This document shows, one piece after another, positions 7,329 to 16,230 of a stretch of DNA of 64,000 bases; position 1 is the stretch's first letter; each line of letters begins with the position of its first letter. This DNA is from Parvularcula oceani. GTDB lineage: Bacteria > Pseudomonadota > Alphaproteobacteria > Caulobacterales > Parvularculaceae. The translations under genes and the position numbers were made by a program. The notes under the pieces were generated by a model, which was not told the DNA's origin, ran no database searches, and was given only the letters and a program-made list of their open reading frames with translations. Location: contig NZ_JPHU01000009.1 in the NCBI RefSeq assembly GCF_000733125.1, positions 1 to 64,000 on the forward strand, in the 5' to 3' direction.

Positions 7329-7907
7329 GTGAGCCATGTCGCAGACCGCTTCGTCGTCGTTCTCGACGCAAACGTCCTTTGGCCGTTCCGGACACGGGAC
7401 GCGCTCCTTCGCTTCGGCGCGGCGGGTCTGTTTCGTCCGCGGTGGTCCGAGGCGATCCTGGACGAGTGGGTGCGGACGTTAATTGGTGCGAAGCCGCATC
7501 TCGAAGAGTCTGTCCGGTCGCAGCGGTTCGCCATGGCTCGCGCCTTCGAGGAGGGCCTCGTCGAGGGATGGGAGCCGTTGGTCGATGGGATCGACCTGCC
7601 GGACCCAAACGATCGGCACGTTGTGGCTGCTGCCATCAGAGCGGGTGCGGAGCACATCGTGACCGAGAACGTCCGGGACTTTCCCTCTGCCACGCTCGAG
7701 CCGCTCGGGATCGAAGCCGTCCGTGCGGACGACTTCCTCGCTGCAACCTTCGAGCTCTATCCCGCCGAAGCAGTAGGCGCGCTTCGCACGATGCGGAAGG
7801 CCTACCGGAACCCCTCGATGGCATCGCTCGACTTCGTATTCGACCTTCAGAAGAGCGGCCTGCCCAAACTCGCGTCGCTCGCGAAGGAGCATGTCGACGT
7901 ACTGTAG
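7329..7907 (+). CDS. PIN-domain ribonuclease toxin (VapC-like)
   Basis: A GTG start gives 192 residues. The N-terminus reads VVVLDANVLWP, with the first catalytic Asp of PIN nucleases. An acidic position follows in SEAILDEWVRT, then DPNDRHVVAAAI with the conserved central Asp residues, and TENVRDFP with the last metal-binding acid. About 60 further helical residues follow the PIN fold, so it is longer than a classic VapC (about 130). The preceding HTH gene is the likely antitoxin. Toxicity, presumably RNA cleavage at defined sites, is inferred from the family. Confidence 0.82.
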   Translation: MSHVADRFVVVLDANVLWPFRTRDALLRFGAAGLFRPRWSEAILDEWVRTLIGAKPHLEESVRSQRFAMARAFEEGLVEGWEPLVDGIDLPDPNDRHVVAAAIRAGAEHIVTENVRDFPSATLEPLGIEAVRADDFLAATFELYPAEAVGALRTMRKAYRNPSMASLDFVFDLQKSGLPKLASLAKEHVDVL

Positions 7908-8049
7908 CGAGCAGGGCTCCCGGAAAAACATCACCTTCGATGTCGACCCTTGGTCCCGTGGTGTGAGCCGTTACCTGAGGGTGAGCTTCTTCGATCGAAC
8001 CAGACGACCTTAAAGTCAGCGCGGCAGGGGTCTACGCTTGACCGCCTCG

Positions 8050-8078
8050 AATGTTCGCTTCTGCGGAAAGCGGACATT
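8050..8078. repeat. Stem-loop next to the ISNCY left end
   Basis: AATGTTCGCTT (8050-8060) and AAGCGGACATT (8068-8078) pair over 11 bp with one mismatch around a 7-nt loop. There is no T-run. It sits 15 bp outside the transposon end and 143 bp after the PIN gene. It could be a factor-independent stop for that operon or a dispersed palindromic repeat. Confidence 0.5.
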
Positions 8079-8092
8079 CCGTAAACGTAGCA

Positions 8093-9832
8093 TTTGCGAC
8101 AAGCTGCATTGTGCGACCGAGCTCAACGTCCTGGCCTACCGAAGCTTTTGTGCTTCGCTCGGCGCTCCGCCGACCGAGCCAGTCTAGCCTCTCGCGACCG
8201 CTGTTTCGCCGTAGGCGGAGCTGGCTCGAGCGGTTCCAACAGCACGTTCTCGGACGCAGCGGCGTCTGGGGTCGTCTGAGCCGGCTTGCTGCGGGCGTTT
8301 AGGATTTGCCGAGCCTGCTCGACCGCCGAAAGCGAAGGCTCAGACGGCGCTGCTGTTGCCGCTGCCTCGGCTTCACGCTGCCGCTTCGCCTGTTTCAACT
8401 TGAGGATCGAGGTCCCGTTGGCGTGACCCTGCCTCCGACCGTTGCTCACGTAACCATTCTTCGCCGACGGGCGATAGGTCGCCGGTGCTGGCATGTTGTC
8501 CCGCTGCGCCTTGATCCGTTCGACGGCGGCGGTGAGATGCTTGTTCTCGGTGATGGACGTATGAAGCGTCCGCCCCTGGCGTTTATCGAACTGCTTGAAG
8601 GGCAACGACGCGCCCTTCCATCGGACCTCGATCCGCCCGTCTGCGTAGTCGTGGACGTCGACCCACTTACCAGGCAGACCATCGCTGACCTCGTTGCGCT
8701 CTAGGATCACCAGTGTGTTGTCGTGGCGGAGGGTAATGTCCTTGGTCACCCGCCGTTGGGACTTTACGCAGAGAACCTCGCGGAGCCGGTACGGGGGTTG
8801 GGCGAGCGGCCGATGCAGGTCGTCGGACTTCGCAGGCGGCTTCGCAAAGCGGTCGTTGTAGGCTGTGACGAACGTCTTCGCGTAAGCGTTGCCTGCCTGC
8901 ATGTCGTCGATGCCTTCCAGGCGAAGCAGCTTGACGAGCCGGTCCTGCAAAGTCCGGTTCGCGCGTTCGACACGCCCCTTCGCCTGCGGGGTGTCCGCAC
9001 AGATGATCTCGATCGACAGCTCCGACATGGCCCGCCCGAACTGCGTCATCCCATGACCCGACTTCTGGCTCTTCCGGCCCAGACGGAAGACCGTATGCTT
9101 GTCCGAGTAGAACGCGAGCGGGCGACCGTGCGTCGTCAGATACGCCTCGGTCGCGTCGAAGTAGGACGCCGTGCTCTCGGACTCGCAGAAGTGCAGGTGC
9201 AGCAGGCGGCTGGTCGCGTCGTCGACGAAGACGATCAGGCTGCAGGACGGTCCCCGATCCTCGAACCACCGATGGGGCGAACCGTCGATCTGGACGAGCT
9301 CGCCCACGCGCTCACGGCGCAAGCGGGGCTGGTGGATGCGACGCCGAGCCTTGCGCGTCGTCCACATGCCTTCTGCGATCATCCACTTGCGCAGCGTCTC
9401 CTTGCTGACCGTGACGCCGTCGCGATCGGCCAGCATCTCGGCCGCGAGCGTCGGACCGAAGTCATCGTACTGCCGGCGAACCAGGCCGAGGATGTACTCG
9501 CGCTTGTCATCGTCGAGCTTCCGGTTGGACGGCCGACCGCGAAGGCCGTGTCCGAAGCTGGCGGCGCCGTGTGTCTTCAGCTTCGCCGCTAGGCGGAAGA
9601 CCGTCCGCTCCGATACGCCGAGGATTGAAGCCGCGTCCGCTGGCTTCAATCGGCCGGCCTGCATCTGCCCGATGGTCTCTATGCGTTTCAGTTCTCGTTC
9701 GCTCATGATAACCAGGCCCATGTCGCTCTCCCGTGACTGGACAGGGGAGGCTGACATTTCTAAGTTGATACCTGATGACAATTCTACGTTGCTGCTACAT
9801 CGACTATGCCGCACAATTCGCATTGTCGAAAA
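8093..9832 (-). mobile_element. ISNCY-type insertion sequence
   Basis: A single long transposase gene is framed by imperfect inverted repeats at 8093-8115 and 9810-9832. They share TTT-CGACAA at the tips and ATTGTGCG inside, matching at about 18 of 23 positions. The element of about 1.74 kb separates the PIN toxin from the RES toxin. I could not identify a target-site duplication with confidence. Confidence 0.75.
8123..9721 (-). CDS. ISNCY-family DDE transposase
   Basis: The start at MGLVIMSERELKR is supported by GGGAGA 6 nt upstream; the longer frame to 9823 begins inside the terminal repeat region. The protein of about 532 residues has an N-terminal helix-turn-helix (RLKPADAASILGVSERTVFRL). 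A second HTH-like region follows (VSKETLRKWMIAEGMW), then the integrase core with D in LVQIDGSPHRWFE, D in FYSDKHTVF and E in AKGRVERANRTLQDRL, the DDE triad. A basic Ala/Glu-rich C-terminal tail follows. The frame is open throughout, so the element may still be active. Antisense frames inside it are shadows. Confidence 0.9.
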   Translation of the reverse strand: MGLVIMSERELKRIETIGQMQAGRLKPADAASILGVSERTVFRLAAKLKTHGAASFGHGLRGRPSNRKLDDDKREYILGLVRRQYDDFGPTLAAEMLADRDGVTVSKETLRKWMIAEGMWTTRKARRRIHQPRLRRERVGELVQIDGSPHRWFEDRGPSCSLIVFVDDATSRLLHLHFCESESTASYFDATEAYLTTHGRPLAFYSDKHTVFRLGRKSQKSGHGMTQFGRAMSELSIEIICADTPQAKGRVERANRTLQDRLVKLLRLEGIDDMQAGNAYAKTFVTAYNDRFAKPPAKSDDLHRPLAQPPYRLREVLCVKSQRRVTKDITLRHDNTLVILERNEVSDGLPGKWVDVHDYADGRIEVRWKGASLPFKQFDKRQGRTLHTSITENKHLTAAVERIKAQRDNMPAPATYRPSAKNGYVSNGRRQGHANGTSILKLKQAKRQREAEAAATAAPSEPSLSAVEQARQILNARSKPAQTTPDAAASENVLLEPLEPAPPTAKQRSREARLARSAERRAKHKSFGRPGR

Positions 9833-9865
9833 TTTGCTATCGGCCGGGGTGGTCGGGCCGTGCCG

Positions 9866-10558
9866 CTATGACAGGCGTCGCGCGGTGATCCGCCCCGTCG
9901 CGGGAACCTCGAGCGAGAATGTCGACGAGACCACGACCTCGACGATCTTGTATGGGCGGAATGCCGCGACATTGACGCCGCCCAAGAGGCGGACGCTGTC
10001 ATAGACGATGCCGTCCGCGCCATCTGCCCGGAGGCGTTCGCCCAGGCGCTGCCCAGCGGACCAGTCGCTTGGATCATAAATGGCGGGCAACTGCCCGGCG
10101 GCGCCCCTGAGATCGGCATAGCCGTCGCCCTCGAGCGTGGCGAGATAGGCGCGATAGGTCCCTCCGAGGCTGCCGAGCCCTGCCCGCCGCGCCTCCCGGC
10201 GCAGGCCCGCGGCGACTTCGGCAATCGCCGCTCTCTCCGTCAGCGAAGCGTACCATGCGCCCAGCTCCGGCCCGCTGAAGCGTCCGCCGGCAGGAGAAGC
10301 GTGCAGGAAGGCCGCCATGACGATACTCGAATTCGGGCGGCCATAGACCCGCTCGGCAGGCGGAATCCGCGCGGCACGCTCCGCCACGAGCCGGTCATTC
10401 GTCCATCCTTCGAGCTCCATCACCGCATCGAGATCCTCCGCACGGGCGACATCGTCGAATGCGGCGATGGGAGGAAACCGCGTCGGGATGAGGCGCATGG
10501 TGCGGTCCGGGACCGACGTCCGCGGGAACGCTGCCTGATCGTCATCACTCGCGGTCAC
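9866..10558 (-). CDS. RES-domain toxin (NAD+-degrading family)
   Basis: The 230-residue protein starts with GTG, 12 bp after the antitoxin stop. The RES signature residues are visible: R in PAGGRFSGPELGAWY, E in LTERAAIAEV and S in IVYDSVR near the C-terminus, with NVAAFRP following as usual. RES toxins of RES-Xre pairs degrade NAD+ by phosphorolysis or modify targets by ADP-ribosylation. Which reaction this one performs is not readable from the sequence. It is the second gene of an operon with a ParS/MbcA-type antitoxin. The ISNCY end lies only 33 bp beyond its stop, so the insertion just missed the toxin. Confidence 0.87.
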   Translation of the reverse strand: MTASDDDQAAFPRTSVPDRTMRLIPTRFPPIAAFDDVARAEDLDAVMELEGWTNDRLVAERAARIPPAERVYGRPNSSIVMAAFLHASPAGGRFSGPELGAWYASLTERAAIAEVAAGLRREARRAGLGSLGGTYRAYLATLEGDGYADLRGAAGQLPAIYDPSDWSAGQRLGERLRADGADGIVYDSVRLLGGVNVAAFRPYKIVEVVVSSTFSLEVPATGRITARRLS

Positions 10559-10570
10559 GGTCGGCGCGGC

Positions 10571-11101
10571 TCAGACGATTTGAACATCGGCATCGGTCAG
10601 CGGCGCCTCGGCGGGCTCGCCGGCCTCGGGCGCGGCGAACATCCCGCCGCGCCAGGCATCGAGATGCCGCCGCAGGAGGAAAAGGCCTTCCTGCGTTCCG
10701 TTCGTCATCAGGGTCAGAGGCGCCTGTCCGCCGAAGAGCGGCCCGGAATTGTCGCTCCGCATCCAGCGCAAGGCCGTTTCGTCATCCGTAAAGACGATCC
10801 GGAGCGCCTTCCAGATGCCGAACAGCAAGGACAGCCGCAGCAGCGCGTCGAGCGGCAGCGTCACGGCCTCGCCGCGCCGGGCCTTGTCGAGCCAGCCATA
10901 ATAGGTCGACCGGGCGGGGCTGCCGATCAGCCGCAGCCGCTCCGCCTCGTTCAGATCGAGCGCCTCCGCGATGCCGGTGAATGTCCGAAGCGCCGGACCG
11001 CTCAGTTCCCGCCGCTTGGCAGGCTTCTGAAAGGCGGGCCGAACGAGATCGGCGGCTTCCTCATGTCCCGATCCACGGGGCCTTGGGCGTACCATGACCA
11101 T
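10571..11101 (-). CDS. Xre/MbcA/ParS-type antitoxin of the RES toxin
   Basis: The 176-residue protein has an N-terminal Xre-like helix-turn-helix (SGPALRTFTGIAEALDLNEAE, then IGSPARSTYYGWL). A C-terminal toxin-binding DUF2384-like domain follows (LLFGIWKALRIVF, ALRWMRSDNSGPLFGGQAPLTLM, then the last helices to the C-terminus), which normally plugs the toxin active site. AAGGA lies about 8 nt before the first ATG. Three palindromic copies around the promoter indicate strict autorepression. The pair is probably a stabilisation or phage-response module of the island. Confidence 0.88.
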   Translation of the reverse strand: MVMVRPRPRGSGHEEAADLVRPAFQKPAKRRELSGPALRTFTGIAEALDLNEAERLRLIGSPARSTYYGWLDKARRGEAVTLPLDALLRLSLLFGIWKALRIVFTDDETALRWMRSDNSGPLFGGQAPLTLMTNGTQEGLFLLRRHLDAWRGGMFAAPEAGEPAEAPLTDADVQIV

Positions 11102-11115
11102 GGGCTGTTCCTTCC

Positions 11116-11185
11116 GTCCATATCTGGACTATAGGATGCGTGGCAGGATTTGTCCAGATGTGGACAGACTTTTCCACATCTGGAC
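11116..11185 (-). promoter_or_regulatory. RES-Xre promoter with three operator copies
   Basis: On the minus strand a -35 TGGACA (11151-11156) and a -10 TATAGT (11128-11133) are 17 bp apart. Three 14-bp palindromes with TCCA-N4-TGGAC lie at 11116-11129, 11152-11165 and 11172-11185. The first covers the -10, the second covers the -35 and the third is upstream. Antitoxin binding at these sites would shut the promoter. Confidence 0.85.
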
Positions 11186-11220
11186 GTTTTCCACACCGAG
11201 CCTCGCCCGGGGCGCCTTCG

Positions 11221-13470
11221 CTAGACCGCGGCCGGCAATCCGCCCTTCGCCTCCTGCTCGATCAGACCCGCGAGAATCTTGTCCGGCGTCGCCGGCAGAT
11301 CGCGGATGCGGACGCCGCAGGCATTGTAGATCGCATTGAGGAGCGACGCCCCTGCCCCGCAGATCCCGAGCTCGCCGATCCCCTTGCTCTGCAACGGGTT
11401 CGCCCAGTCTTCCCGCTCTTCGAGGAAGGCGATTTCGATCTCCGGCGCGTCGAGGTTCACCGGGACATGGTACTCGGCCAGGTCATGATTGACGATGTGC
11501 CCGTCGCGGGGGTCATGAACGAGGTCCTCGAGCAGCGCTTCGCCGACGCCCCAGATCATGCCGCCCAGGCATTGCGAGCGCGCGGTGCGGGCATTGAGGA
11601 TGCGGCCGGCCGAAAAGACGCCGAGCATCCGCCTCACCCGGGGCTCTCCCGTGACCGCGTTCACCGCCACTTCCGCGAAATGGGCGCCATAGCTTGCGAG
11701 GATGCGCTGCTGCGAGGCCGTGCCGGGCTTGAAGTCGCCGGTCGCGGCGATCGGGCCGTCCGCCGTCAGCTCCTCGATGCGGGCGCGTTGATTGCCGGCG
11801 ACCGCCTCGCCATCCTTCAGGCTCAGCTCGCCCGGCCGGACGCCCATGCGCAGGCAGATGCCTTCGCGGACCGCTTCGCAGGCGAGCAGCACCGCCGATC
11901 CCGTCGAGCCTGCGCCCCAAGACCCGCCGGAGCCCGAGCCCGGCGGAAAGTCGGTATCGCCGAGGCGCACCTCGACCCTTTCGGGCGGCAGGCCGAGCAT
12001 CTCGCCGGCGATCTGGGTGAGGATCGAATAGGTGCCGGTGCCGATATCGGTCATGTCGGTCTCGACGAGGGCGGAGCCGTTCTCGCGCAGCGTCACGCGC
12101 GCCTTGGCGGGAGACGACATGTTCGTCCGCGCAGCCGTCGCGACCCCCAGGCCGATGAGCCATTCCCCCTCGCGCCGCGCTCCGCGCGCCTGCCGCGCAT
12201 CCCAGCCGAAGCGTGCCGCCCCCTGTTCCAGGCATTCGGCGAGCTGCCGCGTGCCATAGGCGGTGCCGTTCTCGGGCTGGGTCTGAGGAAGGTTCCGCTT
12301 GCGGAATTCGATGGGATCGAGCCCGCACGCCTCGGCGAGCTCGTCCATGGCGCATTCGGTCGCCATGAGGCCCGGCGCCTCGCCCGGCGCGCGGACGGAG
12401 CCGGCGCATGTCCTGTTCACGCGCGCAATCTCGTGCGCCACCTGCCGGTTCTCGCCCGAATAGAGGAAGTGCGATGTCATCGCGACCGGTTCGGAGAAGC
12501 TTTCCCCGGGCAGGTTGGAGACGCGCGACTCGTGTCCGAAGCCGCTCAACCGGCCATCGGCATCCGCGCAGAGGCGGAAACGCTGCCGGGTCTCCGACCG
12601 CCGGACCGTCATCTCGAAGACGTGCTGGCGGGTCATGACGACGGCCACGGGCCGCTCCAGCTCCCGCGCGGCGAGGGCTGCCGCCACGGCTTCGGGGGCG
12701 ATCCCGAGCTTGGAGCCGAAACCGCCGCCGACATAGGGCGCGAGCATGCGCACCTTGTCCGGCCCGACGCCCACGGCATCGGCCAGCTCCTTCTTGTTGA
12801 GCTGGAGCATCTGGTAGGAGCCGCGCAGGGTCAGCGTCCCCTCCTCGTCCCAGGAGGCGACCGAAGCGTGCGGCTCCATCGGGGCGCTCGAATCGGGCGT
12901 CGTCCTGTAGGTGACATCGACGCTGTGCGCCGCCGCGGACATCGCGGCGTCGAGGTTCCCCTGATCGAGCTGCTTGGCGTCGGGGCGCTCGACCGGCGTG
13001 TCCTCGGCTTCGGGATCGAAGGCCGCGTCCTGCTCCTGCGCGTAGTCGACCGCCATCGTGTAGGCGGCATGCCGCGCCTGCTCATAGGTCTCCGCCACGA
13101 CGAGCGCGATCGGCTGGCCGAGATAGGAGACCTCTCCATCCGGCTGGACCGGCGCCTGGCCGGCGCCGCCCTGGGCGGGATTGCGCAGGAAGGCCTCGCC
13201 GGAGAAGACGCCGAGCACGCCCTCATTCGCCTTGGCGCCGTCTTCGTCGAGAGAGACGACCCGACCCTTCGGGATCGTGGCGCGGACGAGGACCCCGAAA
13301 GCCGCGCCTTCGGGCAGGTTCTCGGCGGCGTAGGTCGCGCGGCCGGCGACCTTGAGCGGGCCGTCGGGGCGCAGCATGGGGGTGCCGATGAGGTTCTGGC
13401 TCGTGAGGTCGAGCAGGCGCCGCTCGTCGGGGCCCGTCATCTCGAGCTGCCGGATGATCGTCTCGCTCAT
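11221..13470 (-). CDS. paoC: Aldehyde oxidoreductase molybdenum-binding subunit (PaoC/YagR-like)
   Basis: The 749-residue protein has the size and plan of the molybdopterin subunit of the xanthine oxidase family. The N-terminal a/b hammerhead domain ([23 protein letters not shown]) precedes Mo-cofactor segments such as [33 protein letters not shown] and [15 protein letters not shown]. The catalytic Glu is in [20 protein letters not shown] near the C-terminus. It would oxidise aldehydes to acids with water as oxygen donor. Its ATG overlaps the stop of the FAD subunit gene (ATGA), giving the order Fe-S, FAD, Mo as in paoABC. The substrate is unknown. No dedicated maturation gene (paoD/xdhC) is adjacent. 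Confidence 0.9.
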   Translation of the reverse strand: MSETIIRQLEMTGPDERRLLDLTSQNLIGTPMLRPDGPLKVAGRATYAAENLPEGAAFGVLVRATIPKGRVVSLDEDGAKANEGVLGVFSGEAFLRNPAQGGAGQAPVQPDGEVSYLGQPIALVVAETYEQARHAAYTMAVDYAQEQDAAFDPEAEDTPVERPDAKQLDQGNLDAAMSAAAHSVDVTYRTTPDSSAPMEPHASVASWDEEGTLTLRGSYQMLQLNKKELADAVGVGPDKVRMLAPYVGGGFGSKLGIAPEAVAAALAARELERPVAVVMTRQHVFEMTVRRSETRQRFRLCADADGRLSGFGHESRVSNLPGESFSEPVAMTSHFLYSGENRQVAHEIARVNRTCAGSVRAPGEAPGLMATECAMDELAEACGLDPIEFRKRNLPQTQPENGTAYGTRQLAECLEQGAARFGWDARQARGARREGEWLIGLGVATAARTNMSSPAKARVTLRENGSALVETDMTDIGTGTYSILTQIAGEMLGLPPERVEVRLGDTDFPPGSGSGGSWGAGSTGSAVLLACEAVREGICLRMGVRPGELSLKDGEAVAGNQRARIEELTADGPIAATGDFKPGTASQQRILASYGAHFAEVAVNAVTGEPRVRRMLGVFSAGRILNARTARSQCLGGMIWGVGEALLEDLVHDPRDGHIVNHDLAEYHVPVNLDAPEIEIAFLEEREDWANPLQSKGIGELGICGAGASLLNAIYNACGVRIRDLPATPDKILAGLIEQEAKGGLPAAV

Positions 13471-14468
13471 TGCGCAGCTCCTTCCGCCGTCAGCTCGGTC
13501 AGCACCGCCTTGAGGGTGCGCCTGAGAAGCGGGATCTTGAAATCATTCGTGCCCTGCCCCTTCGCGTCCCGAAGCAGCGTGTCGGCCGCAGCCTCGAAAA
13601 GGTCGGGCGACGGCGCCTGTCCTTCGAGCTGCCGCTCGACAGCCTCGTTGCGCCACGGCTTGTGGGCGACGCCGCCAAAGGCGAGGCGTGCAGCCGCGAT
13701 CTTCCCGTCCTGCATGTCGATGACCCCGGCGACCGAGACCAGCGCGAAGGCATAGGACGCCCGGTCCCGCACCTTGCGGTACGCCTGCCGGGCTCCGCGC
13801 GGCGCAGGCAGCAGGACGGCGGTGATCAGCTCGCCCTTCCCCAGCACCGTCTCGATCTGCGGGCTGTCGCCCGGCAGCCGGTGGAAATCGAGAAGCGGCA
13901 CGGTGCGGCGCTTTCCGTCCTGCCCTTCGATCTCGATCTCGGCTTCGAGCGCCTGCATGGCGACCGCCATGTCCGAGGGGTGCGTGGCGATGCATTTGTC
14001 CGACGCGCCCAGGATCGCATGGATGCGGTTATACCCGCCGATCGCGCCGCAGCCCGAACCGGGCTCGCGCTTGTTGCAGGGCATGGCGGTGTCGTAGAAA
14101 TAATAGCAGCGCGTTCTCTGGAGCAGGTTGCCGCCGGTCGTCGCCATATTGCGAAGCTGCCCCGTCGCCCCCGACAGGAGCGCCCTGGACAGGACCGGAT
14201 AGTCCGCCCTCACCCGCTCATCGGCGGCGAGATCGCTATTGGTGACGAGCGCGCCGATGCGCAGGCGGTCATGCGTCTTCTCGATGCCCCCGAGGTCGAG
14301 CCTGCCGATATCGACGACCCGCTCCGGCGTCATCACTTCGAGCTTCATCAGGTCGAGAAGATTGGTGCCCCCGGCCACATAGGCGGCCGCGCCCGGCGCA
14401 TTGCCCGCCGCCCCCTGTCCGGTCGCATCTTCGGAAGAGGTGGCGCGGTGGTAGTCGAACGGCCTCAT
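13467..14468 (-). CDS. paoB: Aldehyde oxidoreductase FAD-binding subunit (PaoB/YagS-like)
   Basis: The 333-residue protein has the FAD pyrophosphate-binding loop [14 protein letters not shown] (residues 29-42) and the second FAD segment [18 protein letters not shown]. After it come Cys residues in [24 protein letters not shown] and SDKCIA, the pattern that holds the extra 4Fe-4S cluster in E. coli PaoB. The subunit passes electrons from the 2Fe-2S subunit to FAD and an acceptor. It is coupled on both sides through ATGA overlaps. Length and motifs are normal and nothing suggests damage. Confidence 0.9.
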   Translation of the reverse strand: MRPFDYHRATSSEDATGQGAAGNAPGAAAYVAGGTNLLDLMKLEVMTPERVVDIGRLDLGGIEKTHDRLRIGALVTNSDLAADERVRADYPVLSRALLSGATGQLRNMATTGGNLLQRTRCYYFYDTAMPCNKREPGSGCGAIGGYNRIHAILGASDKCIATHPSDMAVAMQALEAEIEIEGQDGKRRTVPLLDFHRLPGDSPQIETVLGKGELITAVLLPAPRGARQAYRKVRDRASYAFALVSVAGVIDMQDGKIAAARLAFGGVAHKPWRNEAVERQLEGQAPSPDLFEAAADTLLRDAKGQGTNDFKIPLLRRTLKAVLTELTAEGAAQ

Positions 14469-14965
14469 TCCGCGCTCCCCGCCACGTCCTCGATCGCATC
14501 GACGATATTGGGATAGGCGGCGCAGCGGCAGAGATTGCCGCTCATCCGCTCGCGGATCTCGTCACGGCTCAGCTTCGGCGCCTCGCTCATGCTGTCCGAG
14601 ACATAGGACGGCCAGCCGGCCTCGGCCTCCTTGAGCATCGCCGTCGCCGAGCAGATCTGACCCGGCGTGCAATAGCCGCACTGATAGGCATCGTGCCGCA
14701 CGAAGGCGTCCTGCAGATCCGAAAGGTCGCCGGGCTCTCCCAGCCCCTCGATGGTGGTGATCTCGTCCCCCTCGCACATCGCCGCCAGCGTCAGGCAGGC
14801 ATTCACTCTCCGCCCGTTCGAAAGGACGGTGCAGGCGCCGCACTGGCCGTGGTCGCAGCCCTTCTTCGAGCCGGTCATGCCGAGCGTGTGGCGGAGAGCA
14901 TCGAGGAGCGTGACGCGCGGGTCGAGGTCGAGCGAGTGGCTCGAGCCGTTGATCGAGAGTGTCAT
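14465..14965 (-). CDS. paoA: Aldehyde oxidoreductase 2Fe-2S subunit (PaoA/YagT-like)
   Basis: I place the start at MTLSING because AGGA lies 5 nt upstream; in-frame Met codons at 14971 and 14986 are possible but lack spacing for a ribosome site. The N-terminal plant-ferredoxin domain has CDHGQCGAC plus a later Cys in VNACL. The C-terminal helical domain has CGYCTPGQ and GNLCRCAAY for the second 2Fe-2S cluster. E. coli PaoA carries a Tat signal that exports the complex. Here no signal peptide is present with any start, so the enzyme should stay in the cytoplasm. The gene is first in the operon. Confidence 0.9.
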   Translation of the reverse strand: MTLSINGSSHSLDLDPRVTLLDALRHTLGMTGSKKGCDHGQCGACTVLSNGRRVNACLTLAAMCEGDEITTIEGLGEPGDLSDLQDAFVRHDAYQCGYCTPGQICSATAMLKEAEAGWPSYVSDSMSEAPKLSRDEIRERMSGNLCRCAAYPNIVDAIEDVAGSAE

Positions 14966-15096
14966 CTTCATCCTGCCGCAACGCATGACAGAGGCGGAAG
15001 TTCCCTGCGCGAGGGCGAAGAACGCCTGCTCCGCCCGAGGGAACGGGAGCGGCCGGCGCCTGTTCGCGGAGCTGAAACGCTTTCACGGACCGGATC

Positions 15097-16209
15097 ATGA
15101 CCAGCAGACGCACCTTTCTCGGCGGTGCCGCCGTCACGGCGGCCGCGACTCTCCTGAACGGCCCCGCAGCGGCGCGGACGCAGCGCTCGCCCGCCACATT
15201 GCCGCGCAATGAGGGGCAGAACGGACGTTTCGTGCCGGGCGGTCGGTTCGGCATGGGCGGCACCCAGGCGGGCAGCGTGCATTTCCGCACCCCGGCCGAG
15301 CAGGCCGCCGAAGCGCTCCAGGCGTCATGGGACGAAGGCGTGCGCTATTTCGACACCTCGCCCTGGTACGGGCTCGGCCTGTCCGAACGCCGCTTCGGCA
15401 CCTTCTTCGACGACAAGCCGCGGGACGGCTACATCCTGTCGACCAAGGTCGGACGCGTTCTCATCCCCGACAGCTCCGTCGCGGGAACCGAGGTCAGCAT
15501 CTGGGCGCAGGTCCCGCCTTTCCGGCACGAATACGACTACAGCGCGGACGGCATCCGCCGCTCCATCGAGCAGAGCCTGCAAAGGCTCGGCCTCGCGCAG
15601 CTGGACGTCGTCTTCATCCACGATCTGTCGCCGGACAATGCGGACCTCGGCGAGGACTGGACGGAGCATTTCGATGTCGCCCGGCGCGGCGCGATGCCGG
15701 AGCTGACGCGGATGCGCGAAGAGGGGATCATCAAGGCGTGGGGCATGGGCGTGAACACGCCGGAGCCGATCCTGCGGGCCCTGGAGGTCTCGGACCCGGA
15801 CATCATGCTGGTGGCGACGCAATATTCGCTCGCCCTGCACGAGCCTGCGCTGAACGGCGTCATGCCCGCCATCGCGGAAAGCGGGGCCACCGCCGTGATC
15901 GGCGCGCCGCTCAATGACGGCTTCCTCGCCGGGCGCAACCGGTTCAACTACGGCCCGATCCCGCCGGACATGCGTGCCAAGCGTTCCCGGCTCGACGCCA
16001 TCGCCCAGGCGCATGACACGGACCTGCGCACGGCGGCCCTGCAATTCGCCGCGGCCCACCCGGCGGTGTCCTCGATCATCCCGGGCGCCCGGTCCGCGAG
16101 CCAGGCTCATCAGAACGCGCAGTCCATGCGCAAGCGGATCGATCCTGCCCTGTGGGAAGAATTCAGGGCCGAGGGCCTGATCGCGCAGGACGCGCCGGTC
16201 CCGTCCTGA
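15097..16209 (+). CDS. Tat-exported aldo/keto reductase
   Basis: The 370-residue protein begins MTSRRTFLGGAAVTAAA, a twin-arginine signal (SRRTFLGG) with a hydrophobic Ala-rich stretch, so it is probably exported folded with its nicotinamide cofactor. The aldo/keto reductase barrel follows. The tetrad is visible as D and Y in YFDTSPWYG, K in LSTKVGR and H in VFIHDLS. Further on come YSLA and SIIPGARSASQ, the latter resembling the cofactor phosphate-binding segment. It is closest to the L-fucose/D-xylose/pyridoxal dehydrogenase branch. It diverges from paoA (131-bp gap from the preferred paoA start), suggesting related aldehyde or sugar metabolism (inference). Confidence 0.85.
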   Translation: MTSRRTFLGGAAVTAAATLLNGPAAARTQRSPATLPRNEGQNGRFVPGGRFGMGGTQAGSVHFRTPAEQAAEALQASWDEGVRYFDTSPWYGLGLSERRFGTFFDDKPRDGYILSTKVGRVLIPDSSVAGTEVSIWAQVPPFRHEYDYSADGIRRSIEQSLQRLGLAQLDVVFIHDLSPDNADLGEDWTEHFDVARRGAMPELTRMREEGIIKAWGMGVNTPEPILRALEVSDPDIMLVATQYSLALHEPALNGVMPAIAESGATAVIGAPLNDGFLAGRNRFNYGPIPPDMRAKRSRLDAIAQAHDTDLRTAALQFAAAHPAVSSIIPGARSASQAHQNAQSMRKRIDPALWEEFRAEGLIAQDAPVPS

Positions 16210-16211
16210 AC

Positions 16212-16229
16212 GGCGCGCGCCGCCGCGCC
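16212..16229. terminator. GC hairpin between convergent genes, possible bidirectional terminator
   Basis: GGCGCG (16212-16217) and CGCGCC (16224-16229) can pair around a 6-nt loop in the 21-bp gap between the two stop codons. No T-run follows on either strand, so intrinsic termination is uncertain. Confidence 0.3.
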
Positions 16230-16230
16230 T

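Noticed and set aside
9722-9823. Extra N-terminal codons of the ISNCY transposase
   Set aside because: They run into the terminal repeat; a ribosome site supports the later ATG.
11140-13755. Very long plus-strand open frame (871 codons) opposite paoC
   Set aside because: It is antisense to a gene with full molybdenum-subunit motifs; its Arg/Ala/Gly/His-rich translation has no domain and reflects high-GC codon use.
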